Source: Bacteroidota bacterium
GTDB taxonomy: Bacteria; Bacteroidota; Bacteroidia; J057
Assembly (NCBI GenBank): GCA_004292985.1
Contig: RDXT01000819.1
Coordinates: 1 to 14,231 of the forward strand
Direction of reading: 5' to 3'
Length of the DNA stretch: 14,231 nt
The position numbers were made by a program, and so were the translations under genes. This document shows, piece by piece, positions 1 to 6,807 of the stretch. The stretch's first letter is position 1. Each line of letters starts with the position of its first letter. The notes under the pieces are model-generated. The model ran no database searches. It saw nothing but the letters and a program-made list of their open reading frames with translations, and was not told the origin of the DNA.

Positions 1-1205
1 GGTTCGAGCTGCACGGCCTTCTGCCGCCAGTCAAAACGGGCATCAAAATGAGCGCGGGCGGCCACAGACATCTGTACCCTCAGAGCCTTGTCGCGGTGCA
101 GCAGGGTCAGGGCCGCGGCCAGACCGGAGACGGTTTCATCATAGCTTTTGTAGGGTTGCGCGATGCCGCATTCGGGGGTGATAAATTCGCCCGGCCCACA
201 GTTGTCGAGGCAGACCACCGGCAGGCCGTGCGACATCGCTTCGGGTACCACCATCCCCGCGCCTTCGTGCGAAGGGAAACAAAATACATCCGAATTGCGG
301 TAAAGCTGCGCCAGGTCTCGGCGGTCAATCCAGTCAATAAACGTAACGGAACCTTCTATCTTTTCATCTGCTAAGATATTCTCCAGCAAGGACTTAGCCG
401 GACCTTTTCCCACCAGAAACAGGTGTGTGTTTTCCCGCTCCCGCGCAGTCAGCCCCCGGTACATTTGTCCAAATGCGCGCAGGGTCAGGTCAAAGCCTTT
501 CAGGTCCACAAAACGCCCCACAGAAATGACCCGGAAACTGTCGCCGTTTCGTTCGGGCGGTGTGGGCACGGTTTCCGATCCCGCCGAAGGAATCAGGTAA
601 ATTTGTTTATCCGCCAATGGGATTACTTCTGCCACACTTCGGTTCATTGGCAGGACCACATCGGCATATTTCAGGGTATTTTGTAAGGCCGGACTCGTTT
701 TCCAGAAGAGTTGTTTGACCATCCAGCGAAAACGGTCGGACAGATAGGACTTCCATCCATATACAGGCAAAATAAAGTCGCGCGGGATCAGCGGATGGTG
801 CCCGATAGGCCCCCACACGAAGGGTTTTCCCAGCTTCCAGAGGTAACTGGGGGTCCAGTCATTGTTAAAATTGAGGTTATGCACCAGGTCAAAGTCTATC
901 GAAAGGCTTTTAATATAGTCCGGAATCGTGCGTTGCCACAGATAATAGTAGGGCAGTGCGCCAAATCCGCCCCGTTTCCAGAAGCGCAGGTGCTGCGGCA
1001 GGTCGTATCCGATCCACTGCTGGTTGGCGTACTGCGGCTGAGGAAACTGGTCCTGGTAGCGGGCAATCGCAGGCAGGTTGTTTTCGCGTGTGAAGGCGAT
1101 CACCTTCCGCTTTTTGCTGACTTCGTTGATAAAATTCCAGGCGGAGCCGTTTTCGGAGCCTTTGTAGGGGTCTATGGCGTAGGCAGTGAAGAGAATAACC
1201 GACAT
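1..1205 (-). CDS. GT4-family glycosyltransferase (3' end beyond window)
   Basis: Last visible gene of the operon, open to the window edge; 401 codons are seen and the C-terminus is missing. Translated from the ATG at 1205. It has the two-lobed GT-B layout of retaining glycosyltransferase family 4. The N-terminal lobe carries the loop DPYKGSENGSAW (about residues 12-23), resembling the PxxGSE acceptor/donor loop of many GT4 enzymes. The C-terminal lobe begins near VISVGRFVDLKGFDL (226-240), with the usual Arg231/Lys236 pair that contacts the nucleotide-sugar phosphates. The E-x7-E motif is EGAGMVVPE (Glu314, Glu322). There is no signal peptide, so it should act at the cytoplasmic membrane face, adding a sugar to the lipid-linked repeat unit. 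It starts 10 bp after the acyltransferase stop without a clear Shine-Dalgarno. Sugar specificity cannot be read from the sequence. The length seen is already typical of the family, so little should be missing. Confidence 0.92.
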   Translation of the reverse strand, partial: MSVILFTAYAIDPYKGSENGSAWNFINEVSKKRKVIAFTRENNLPAIARYQDQFPQPQYANQQWIGYDLPQHLRFWKRGGFGALPYYYLWQRTIPDYIKSLSIDFDLVHNLNFNNDWTPSYLWKLGKPFVWGPIGHHPLIPRDFILPVYGWKSYLSDRFRWMVKQLFWKTSPALQNTLKYADVVLPMNRSVAEVIPLADKQIYLIPSAGSETVPTPPERNGDSFRVISVGRFVDLKGFDLTLRAFGQMYRGLTARERENTHLFLVGKGPAKSLLENILADEKIEGSVTFIDWIDRRDLAQLYRNSDVFCFPSHEGAGMVVPEAMSHGLPVVCLDNCGPGEFITPECGIAQPYKSYDETVSGLAAALTLLHRDKALRVQMSVAARAHFDARFDWRQKAVQLE

Positions 1206-1215
1206 AGTGAAAAGA

Positions 1216-1938
1216 TTAGGCTTGGAGAGCGGATGCGTGGACTTCAGGATAGAGGCTGCGGATAACTTTGGCGGGCACTCCTCCGGCGATGCTTCCGGCG
1301 GGGAGCGAGCGGTTGACGACGGCCCCGGCGGCGATGATGCAGTTGTCGCCGATTTCGACCCCATCAAGGATCGTTACCTTCGCGCCGATCCAGCAGTTGC
1401 GCCCGATGCGGATGCCTTTGCGGCTTACGCCTTGCAGGCGGATCGGCAGATCAGGGTTTTCATAGCGGTGGTTTTCGGGGTGGCAGCTCAGAAAAGGACC
1501 GATGATACATTCATCTCCGATGTCGAGGCCACCCGCACCGCCGAGGTGGGCGTGGTCGCCGATGCCCACATGTTTGCCGATGCGGATGTGCTTACCCGGA
1601 TCGTTGATCGAGTAGGAGACAAAGAGCTTGCTGTATGCGCCGATGCTGGCGTAATCGCCGATGCTAAGCCCTCCGCTGCCCCATGCATGCAGTTCAGCAT
1701 GGTCATGCACCTGCACCATACGCCCGATGCGCAGGTGCCGCCCGCCCCGGATGCGGACCCCCCGGCCCAGCATAACCCATTGCGGGCCTATGCCGTGGAA
1801 GAGCAGCCTCAGGCTGCGCAGCAGGCCGCAGAAGCGCGGCAGCGCAAAGGAAATGAGTGCGGCAGTATCCGCTTCCGGCGGGAGTTTGAAGCCCGGATTT
1901 TTCTTACGCCCCAGATATTCAATGAGTTGTCTCAGCAT
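1216..1938 (-). CDS. Left-handed beta-helix acyltransferase (WcaF/LacA-like)
   Basis: 240-residue protein probably transferring an acetyl (or other acyl) group to a sugar of the polysaccharide. From about residue 58 to 208 it consists of hexapeptide repeats of the [LIV]-G-x4 kind (for example LGRGVRIRG, LSIGDYASIG, IRIGKHVGIGDHAHLGG, IRIGRNCWIGAKVTILDG, VEIGDNCIIAAGAVV), which form a left-handed beta-helix trimer in this superfamily. An insertion between coils carries SCHPENHRYENPD (151-163); His153 fits the catalytic histidine of LacA/WcaF-type enzymes. The ending GVPAKVIR (220-227) is the standard xenobiotic/sugar acetyltransferase signature. Residues 1-55 are a non-repeat helical lead that may aid membrane association. 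The ATG at 1938 overlaps the upstream stop by 7 bp. Acyl-CoA and sugar specificity are not determinable here. Confidence 0.93.
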   Translation of the reverse strand: MLRQLIEYLGRKKNPGFKLPPEADTAALISFALPRFCGLLRSLRLLFHGIGPQWVMLGRGVRIRGGRHLRIGRMVQVHDHAELHAWGSGGLSIGDYASIGAYSKLFVSYSINDPGKHIRIGKHVGIGDHAHLGGAGGLDIGDECIIGPFLSCHPENHRYENPDLPIRLQGVSRKGIRIGRNCWIGAKVTILDGVEIGDNCIIAAGAVVNRSLPAGSIAGGVPAKVIRSLYPEVHASALQA

Positions 1939-3221
1939 ATATTTCTGAATTCAGATTCGATGGTGTCGAGGGTGGCTTCTATGTGCTGGTTGTGAATGGC
2001 GATATAGCGGGCCTTGCCTCCGCGCTGCTCCAGCTTCTGAAAGAGGCCCAGGTATCGGTCGGTGAGGCTGCGGATGTCCTCTGCGCTCAGCTCCTGTTTG
2101 CGTTTCAGGATTTCTTCAGGCGTGGCGTAGAGCAGGAAGTTGAGCCGGGGTTTTAGCAGGAAGATGTACAAAAAGGAGGTAAGCCACACCGGGAGCTCGA
2201 TGTTGGAGCGCCTCCCATCGGCGATGAAGTCAAAATAATAGCGGTCGTACAGGACATACTGCCCCCGCAGGCTGTATTTCAGCAGGATATACCATTGGCC
2301 AAAGACATAATCGGCATAGTAATAGGCAAAACGCAGCACCGAGGAAAGCGGGTTCTGGTTTTTGCCCTGCCGGGGCAGGGAGGAGGCTGCCCTGCGTTCC
2401 GCTTCGGCTTTGCCGTGGGTGTAGCTGCTCAAAATCGGCAGCAAAGAGGGGCGATGGCGGATCACCACGACCCTTCGGCGATATTTTTCGGTAAGAATGG
2501 CCAGGGTCTGACTTAAAATGGTGGATTTTCCTGCACCATCCACCCCGCTGAAGGTAATCACAGGCCTTTTGTCCTGCCATATAGCATCCCATGCGGAGGA
2601 AATCCGGCGGAAAAGGCCTCTTAGCCCCTGGTTTTCCGGTTCAAATGGCAGTTTGCTCTCAAATAAGGCTGTTTTTTTACCCGAAAAAAACACTTCAGGC
2701 TCCAGAAGTCCAAAGCGGCTACCCATCCATTGCAGGAAGCGGCTTTGTTGATGCGTGGGTAGCACCGCGAAAATCTGGCGGTATTTGTCGGGGACGGGGC
2801 TGTAATTCAGGTTAAAAAAGAGGCAGATATAGACAAAGCTCAGATAAGGTGGCACTACTTTGAGGCCCTCAGGCCCCGCTGTGCTGGCCGAAATCAGGTC
2901 ATTTGCCGATAAAAATACCTGTCCTTTGCGCTGTATGGAGTGAATCAGGTCTAATTCGAGGTAAGAGTTGTCGCTGAAATACAGTTCGACATAGGTTGCA
3001 TAGGATTTCCGGCGAAAAACGGCCTTCTCCACCCCTTTATATCCCCTGCAAAGCTGCTCCCAGCGGGTGAGTTCGTCTTTTTTGACGATCAGGTCCAGGT
3101 CTGAGTGTTCATCTGGCAGGGAGCCGAAGATTTTAAGCGCGCCATAGCTGAGAGGTGCGGCCATTTGGGCCAGATTGAGCAGGAAGGTATGCCGCAAGGT
3201 GGGATGAAGGGTGCTTGTCAT
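1932..3221 (-). CDS. Nucleotidyltransferase-fold / thymidylate-kinase-like P-loop fusion protein
   Basis: 429 residues in two parts. The N-terminal part (about 25-110) looks like a minimal nucleotidyltransferase-fold domain: FGSLPDEHSDLDLIV (32-46) gives the G-S...D-x-D signature (Asp41, Asp43), and YLELDLIH (87-94) supplies a plausible third acidic residue, Asp91. The C-terminal part (about 217-429) is a P-loop kinase of the thymidylate-kinase type: Walker A GVDGAGKST (226-234), a DRYYFD motif (326-331, like the DR[YH] motif of dTMP kinases), and a RKQELSAEDI stretch (374-383) in the place of the lid/base-binding region. It is roughly twice the length of housekeeping thymidylate kinase and sits mid-operon, so a dTMP role is unlikely; it more likely phosphorylates or nucleotidylates a glycan precursor (inference). 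No signal peptide or clear membrane segment is seen. The ATG at 3221 overlaps the preceding stop by 4 bp (ATGA). Domain folds are fairly secure; substrate unknown. Confidence 0.85.
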   Translation of the reverse strand: MTSTLHPTLRHTFLLNLAQMAAPLSYGALKIFGSLPDEHSDLDLIVKKDELTRWEQLCRGYKGVEKAVFRRKSYATYVELYFSDNSYLELDLIHSIQRKGQVFLSANDLISASTAGPEGLKVVPPYLSFVYICLFFNLNYSPVPDKYRQIFAVLPTHQQSRFLQWMGSRFGLLEPEVFFSGKKTALFESKLPFEPENQGLRGLFRRISSAWDAIWQDKRPVITFSGVDGAGKSTILSQTLAILTEKYRRRVVVIRHRPSLLPILSSYTHGKAEAERRAASSLPRQGKNQNPLSSVLRFAYYYADYVFGQWYILLKYSLRGQYVLYDRYYFDFIADGRRSNIELPVWLTSFLYIFLLKPRLNFLLYATPEEILKRKQELSAEDIRSLTDRYLGLFQKLEQRGGKARYIAIHNQHIEATLDTIESEFRNIC

Positions 3222-4417
3222 AGGTTTTCGCTTAAAGCCTGGTGCCAGAGCCGCAGCATCTGATGCGCCTGGGCGAGTACCCGCGTTTCGGCGGCATAGA
3301 TGCGCAGATAATAGCTGCTGATGTGGCTGAGATAGAGTTGATGGGTCAGTTCCGGACGGATGCCGAGATTTGCACAGAGGCCCTGGATGGCAGGTAGCCT
3401 GAGCGCCCGGTCAATCTCTTCCCGGATACGGGGGTATGAATGCCGCCGGAGCAGCCCCCCGGTCTGATAGATAAAGTGAAAAAGATCATACAGGGCCGGA
3501 TACTGCGCCCCAAACAGCTCCCAGTCATAGAGATAGAGGCGCTGGCCATCAAAAAACTGATTCCAGGGCGTAAAATCTCCATGCGCAGGCCCGCAGGTAA
3601 AACTGGGGTTACTGCCAAAACAGAACACCTGTTCCTGCAGGAGCCGGAGGGTGTCGCTGAGCAGGGCCGGATCGAGGTCATTGTGAAAGGTGTCCGGCTG
3701 GGAGATAAAACGGAGATTGGACTGAATTTCCTGAAAAAATGGCGAATCTGAGATCCGCACCTGCTGCGGCCGGGCAGTAGTGAGGGCTGCGATCGCTTCG
3801 GCATGCACCGGGGTAAATACCATATTGGCCCGTACGTTTTGCGGGCGGATATGCGTCTGAATCAGAAGTTGGGGGGCTGTGCCGGGAACCGTGGCGGGAA
3901 AAGAAAATGCCTGTATGCCTTTCTGCCGGAGCGTATCGAGGGCCGCCTGCTCCTGCCGGATGAGCGTTTGCGCCTGGGAGCTATGTGCTATTTTGAGATA
4001 ATGGGTGATTTGCCCGCCTTTTGCGATGGCTACGACGCTTTTCCGGTTGCTTCCCGCCGTTCCCGTAAATGCCGCCCAGGTGTCATGCGGAACGTTGTCA
4101 AGTACCTGCTGAAGGGCGTATGTATCCGGATCGCAGCTCCATTCGCCTGATACCCACTTACGTACAAGCCCCAGTCCGAAAGCCGCCTGCGTGCCGCTGC
4201 GGTAGAGCTGCGCTTTCCATCCGCCGGAATTATAGAGACCCAGATAGGCCGGGTAGGTCGCATTTGCCGGAAAAAACCAGCGTATGCTTCCATCGGGGTT
4301 ATTTACATAATAAAACGTCTCTTTTTGCCCGTCATGAAGCGTCACAGGCGCCTGTCCGGGGCTTCTGAGGTGCAGCACATCGGCGATCAGAGACTGATCT
4401 TTGGGTGAGAGGCTCAT
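3218..4417 (-). CDS. APH/choline-kinase-like phosphotransferase
   Basis: 399 residues from the ATG at 4417, which overlaps the preceding stop as ATGA. The frame stays open upstream to 4633, but that part lies wholly inside the polymerase gene and reads as low-complexity shadow sequence, so the later start is chosen. The kinase core is of the aminoglycoside phosphotransferase/choline kinase type: HYLKIA (139-144, Lys142 as candidate ATP-binding lysine), Glu156 in the following helix, the catalytic loop HGDFTPWN (279-286, Asp281 and Asn286), and LYDWE (296-300, Asp298 as the metal-binding Asp). Residues 1-110 form an extra N-terminal region with FYYVNNPDGSIRWFFP (35-50) that I do not recognise. 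Cytoplasmic, no signal peptide. In this operon it may phosphorylate a small molecule such as a sugar, an amino alcohol or a lipid-linked intermediate; an antibiotic-resistance role is not suggested by context. Substrate unknown. Confidence 0.85.
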   Translation of the reverse strand: MSLSPKDQSLIADVLHLRSPGQAPVTLHDGQKETFYYVNNPDGSIRWFFPANATYPAYLGLYNSGGWKAQLYRSGTQAAFGLGLVRKWVSGEWSCDPDTYALQQVLDNVPHDTWAAFTGTAGSNRKSVVAIAKGGQITHYLKIAHSSQAQTLIRQEQAALDTLRQKGIQAFSFPATVPGTAPQLLIQTHIRPQNVRANMVFTPVHAEAIAALTTARPQQVRISDSPFFQEIQSNLRFISQPDTFHNDLDPALLSDTLRLLQEQVFCFGSNPSFTCGPAHGDFTPWNQFFDGQRLYLYDWELFGAQYPALYDLFHFIYQTGGLLRRHSYPRIREEIDRALRLPAIQGLCANLGIRPELTHQLYLSHISSYYLRIYAAETRVLAQAHQMLRLWHQALSENL

Positions 4418-5679
4418 GTCTGGGCTGGGGTTAAATGGACCTTGCCGCGCCGCGCATGCAGCACAAGCATAAAAATGATCAGCAGGTAAAACATGATGCC
4501 GTAGTTGGTTTCGCCCCAGATGCCAAATTCCGTTAAGGAGTTGACAAACAGGGGAATAAACATGCCGAGGCAGAGGTGAAAGAGGTTGGCGTGGATGCGC
4601 ATTTCGCGGAACATGGCCCGGAACGTCATCCACATCTGCGTAAAAACGGTGAATACCCCCATCAATCCCAGATTCAGCAGCACCTGGATAAAGGTGTTGT
4701 GCGTCATTGCCCCCGCGTACGAGTGAAGGCTGTCGAATTTGTCTAATTCATCTATCCGCATAAATCCATAGCCAAACAAGGCCCTGCGCGGAAAATTGTA
4801 GGTGAGCAGGTCCTGCCAGAAAGGGATGCGCCCGGTCATGTTCATTACTTCTTCCACATCGCCCTGCTTCACGAAAATGGTCATAAATACCACCGGTGCC
4901 GCCGCAATACCCGCTACGAAGGTGGCCACGATCATCTTGCGGTTGCCGGAGATCAGCACGAAGTAAAAAGTGGCCAGGAAAAAACTGATCAGCGAAGAAC
5001 GCGAACCTGTGAGCAGCAGGCAGTACAAAAAGTCTATCCACGCAAATACGAGCCAGAAACTGGCCTTGCCCCGCTCCCGGATGTCCATGTACACCGCAGC
5101 CGTAGCCACCACGATCAGCATGCCCAGTTCGTTGGGGTTGATGATAAATCCTCCCAGACGGGCTACCTCACCTCCGTGGGTTTCGCGGTAAAAGGTATCC
5201 GGAAAAATCCATACGCCTACCGTAAACACCATCAGTACAATCAGTGTGGCGACCCAGAGAATCCGGGACATGGGCGCCCTGGCTCCGAAAGCCGCTTTGG
5301 TATTCAGCAGCAGCACCACCTTCCAGTAGTACCAGACAAAAACCACACACTCGATGTCCATCACGATCTGCAATCCTGAGTCCGCTACGTCGGAGGTCCA
5401 CATCAGGGAGGCAATGCCCAGCATCAGGTACATGAGGTAAAAAAACAGGGGCAGAATGTTGCGGTATTCGAAGCGCACCGGGTCGCGGGGGCTGCTGAGT
5501 TTCTGGCAGAGTAAAATACACACCCCTGTGAGGATCACCCGCAGCCCGGTTTTAAACGCCTGGGTAACGGCTGCACTTTCGGAAATCATAAAATAGGTCG
5601 TGATCCGCAGGGCCATGATGAATATCAGGCTGACTACGAGCCACTTACCTGTTTTTTGTATGACTTCCTTTTTGCTCAT
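4414..5679 (-). CDS. Wzy/O-antigen-ligase-family membrane protein (probable polysaccharide polymerase)
   Basis: 421-residue polytopic membrane protein, with about ten to twelve hydrophobic segments from residue 12 to 407. Family signatures are in the expected order: RLGGFIINPNELG (174-186), LLTGSRSSLISF (222-233), a loop with TGRIPFWQDLL (282-292), and the characteristic MTHNTFIQVLLNLGLMG (325-341) entering a late transmembrane helix. In Wzy and WaaL proteins the loop before that helix is the large periplasmic, functionally critical loop, and Arg and His residues such as Arg226 and His327 are candidates for substrate binding. With flippase, co-polymerase and exporter genes in the same operon, polymerisation of repeat units is the likeliest role; ligation to a lipid or protein acceptor cannot be excluded from sequence. 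The ATG at 5679 overlaps the preceding gene's stop (ATGA). Confidence 0.9.
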   Translation of the reverse strand: MSKKEVIQKTGKWLVVSLIFIMALRITTYFMISESAAVTQAFKTGLRVILTGVCILLCQKLSSPRDPVRFEYRNILPLFFYLMYLMLGIASLMWTSDVADSGLQIVMDIECVVFVWYYWKVVLLLNTKAAFGARAPMSRILWVATLIVLMVFTVGVWIFPDTFYRETHGGEVARLGGFIINPNELGMLIVVATAAVYMDIRERGKASFWLVFAWIDFLYCLLLTGSRSSLISFFLATFYFVLISGNRKMIVATFVAGIAAAPVVFMTIFVKQGDVEEVMNMTGRIPFWQDLLTYNFPRRALFGYGFMRIDELDKFDSLHSYAGAMTHNTFIQVLLNLGLMGVFTVFTQMWMTFRAMFREMRIHANLFHLCLGMFIPLFVNSLTEFGIWGETNYGIMFYLLIIFMLVLHARRGKVHLTPAQT

Positions 5680-6806
5680 TTGGGTTGATACATATCCACG
5701 ACCAATGATGCGATGCGGGGCCAGTTGAAGGTGTCGCGCACCATATTCCGGGCATTGTCGCCCATTTCGCGGAGGCTGCCCTTGTGAAAATGGCCTTCCA
5801 TTTCGTGCAGGGCCGCTGTAATGTGCCGGACATCGTTTTGGGCGAGGTGAATGCCGCTGTGGTGGCTGGCGATATACTCTCCGGCATTGGTTTCGGTGCT
5901 TACCACGCAGGGCAGCCCAAGTCCTGCGGCTTCCAGCACGCTGGTCGGAAAACCCTCGGAACGGGAGGGATGCACAAACACATCGCTCTGCGCCAGCAGA
6001 TCGAGTTTTTCAGTGCCGTATTTACTTCCCCAGAAAATCACCTGCTCCGCGATGCCCAGTTGCTGTGCCTGCGTTTGCAGCAGGTCCCGGTCTTCGCCGT
6101 CGCCAATCAGCCAGACGATCCCCCTGCCTCCTGCCCGGCGGTATTGCGCGAAGGCTTCGAGCAGCAGATCGAGGCCCTTGTAGCGGTTCATAAAGCGGCC
6201 ACAAAAGGAAAATACCGGACGCTTTTCTGTGTCTGAGGAGGGTTCTCCGCGCTGCACTTCTCCCAGTTCTTCCTGGTCTTGTCCATTGGGAATCAGGTAC
6301 TTATGGGAGAGTTGGGTAAACTGCTCTATTCCCTCGAATTCCATCCGTCCCAGAAACTGAACCGCATGGGCGTGCCGGAGGGTGTTTCGTTCGAAGAGCG
6401 TAAAAAAGAGCTGCTTGCGGAGTTTTCCCTGCTTCATCGCCAGCGGATTAAAGGCACCGTGGGCGGTGTAGGAATAGCGCAGACCTGCCTTGCGGATCAG
6501 GCGGGCAGCTACCTGAAACTCCGGAATAAATCCGCCGTGGAGGTGAAACATGATTTCCTGCCCCTTCAGCGAACGGATGGCGGTTTTGAGGGCCGGATCG
6601 AGGCTCAATTTATTGGCTATGGATTGAAAAAAGCGGGTTTTGTATTCCCTTTCGCCGATCGGCTCCTGCGGGGTGGGGGTGATGCCCCAGATACTGACAT
6701 CATGTCCCAGCCGGGTCTGGTGGGTCGCCAGCTGATGGGCTACCTTGGTCACGCCGTTGCTTCGTTCGGGCCGGGCCTTGCCCAGAATGAGGTGGATAAT
6801 CTGCAT
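5676..6806 (-). CDS. GT4-family glycosyltransferase
   Basis: Complete 376-residue retaining GT-B glycosyltransferase. The N-terminal lobe opens with a beta strand (MQIIHLILG) and a short acceptor-side loop containing SNGVTKVAHQLA (16-27), the G-G/G-V-x-x-V-x-x-L pattern of GT4 enzymes. The C-terminal lobe begins at VFSFCGRFMNRYKGLDLLLEA (198-218), with Arg204 and Lys210 as phosphate contacts, followed by WLIGDGEDRDLL (232-243) and the E-x7-E motif EGFPTSVLE (Glu284, Glu292), which binds the donor sugar and nucleotide. No signal peptide; expected at the cytoplasmic face of the inner membrane, extending the lipid-linked repeat unit. It follows the flippase gene with a single base between stop and start (TGA-C-ATG), so translation is probably coupled. 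Linkage and donor unknown. Confidence 0.94.
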   Translation of the reverse strand: MQIIHLILGKARPERSNGVTKVAHQLATHQTRLGHDVSIWGITPTPQEPIGEREYKTRFFQSIANKLSLDPALKTAIRSLKGQEIMFHLHGGFIPEFQVAARLIRKAGLRYSYTAHGAFNPLAMKQGKLRKQLFFTLFERNTLRHAHAVQFLGRMEFEGIEQFTQLSHKYLIPNGQDQEELGEVQRGEPSSDTEKRPVFSFCGRFMNRYKGLDLLLEAFAQYRRAGGRGIVWLIGDGEDRDLLQTQAQQLGIAEQVIFWGSKYGTEKLDLLAQSDVFVHPSRSEGFPTSVLEAAGLGLPCVVSTETNAGEYIASHHSGIHLAQNDVRHITAALHEMEGHFHKGSLREMGDNARNMVRDTFNWPRIASLVVDMYQPK

Positions 6807-6807
6807 G

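Noticed and set aside
1186..1995. 269-codon plus-strand open frame opposite the acyltransferase
   Set aside because: The repeated Ala/Asp/Val-rich translation is the complement of the hexapeptide-repeat gene. The sense strand carries the acyltransferase signature and fits the operon.
1932..3221. Housekeeping thymidylate kinase (tmk)
   Set aside because: About twice the usual length, fused to an NTase-like domain and translationally coupled to polysaccharide genes; only the P-loop portion resembles Tmk.
3218..4417. Aminoglycoside-resistance gene
   Set aside because: The HGD...N and D-W-E motifs define the broad APH/choline-kinase fold, not resistance. The location in a polysaccharide operon and the extra N-terminal region argue for a biosynthetic substrate.
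4418..4633. Upstream extension of the APH-like kinase frame
   Set aside because: The extra 72 codons lie inside the polymerase gene and read as His/Pro/Cys-rich shadow sequence; the ATG at 4417 in an ATGA overlap matches the neighbouring junctions.
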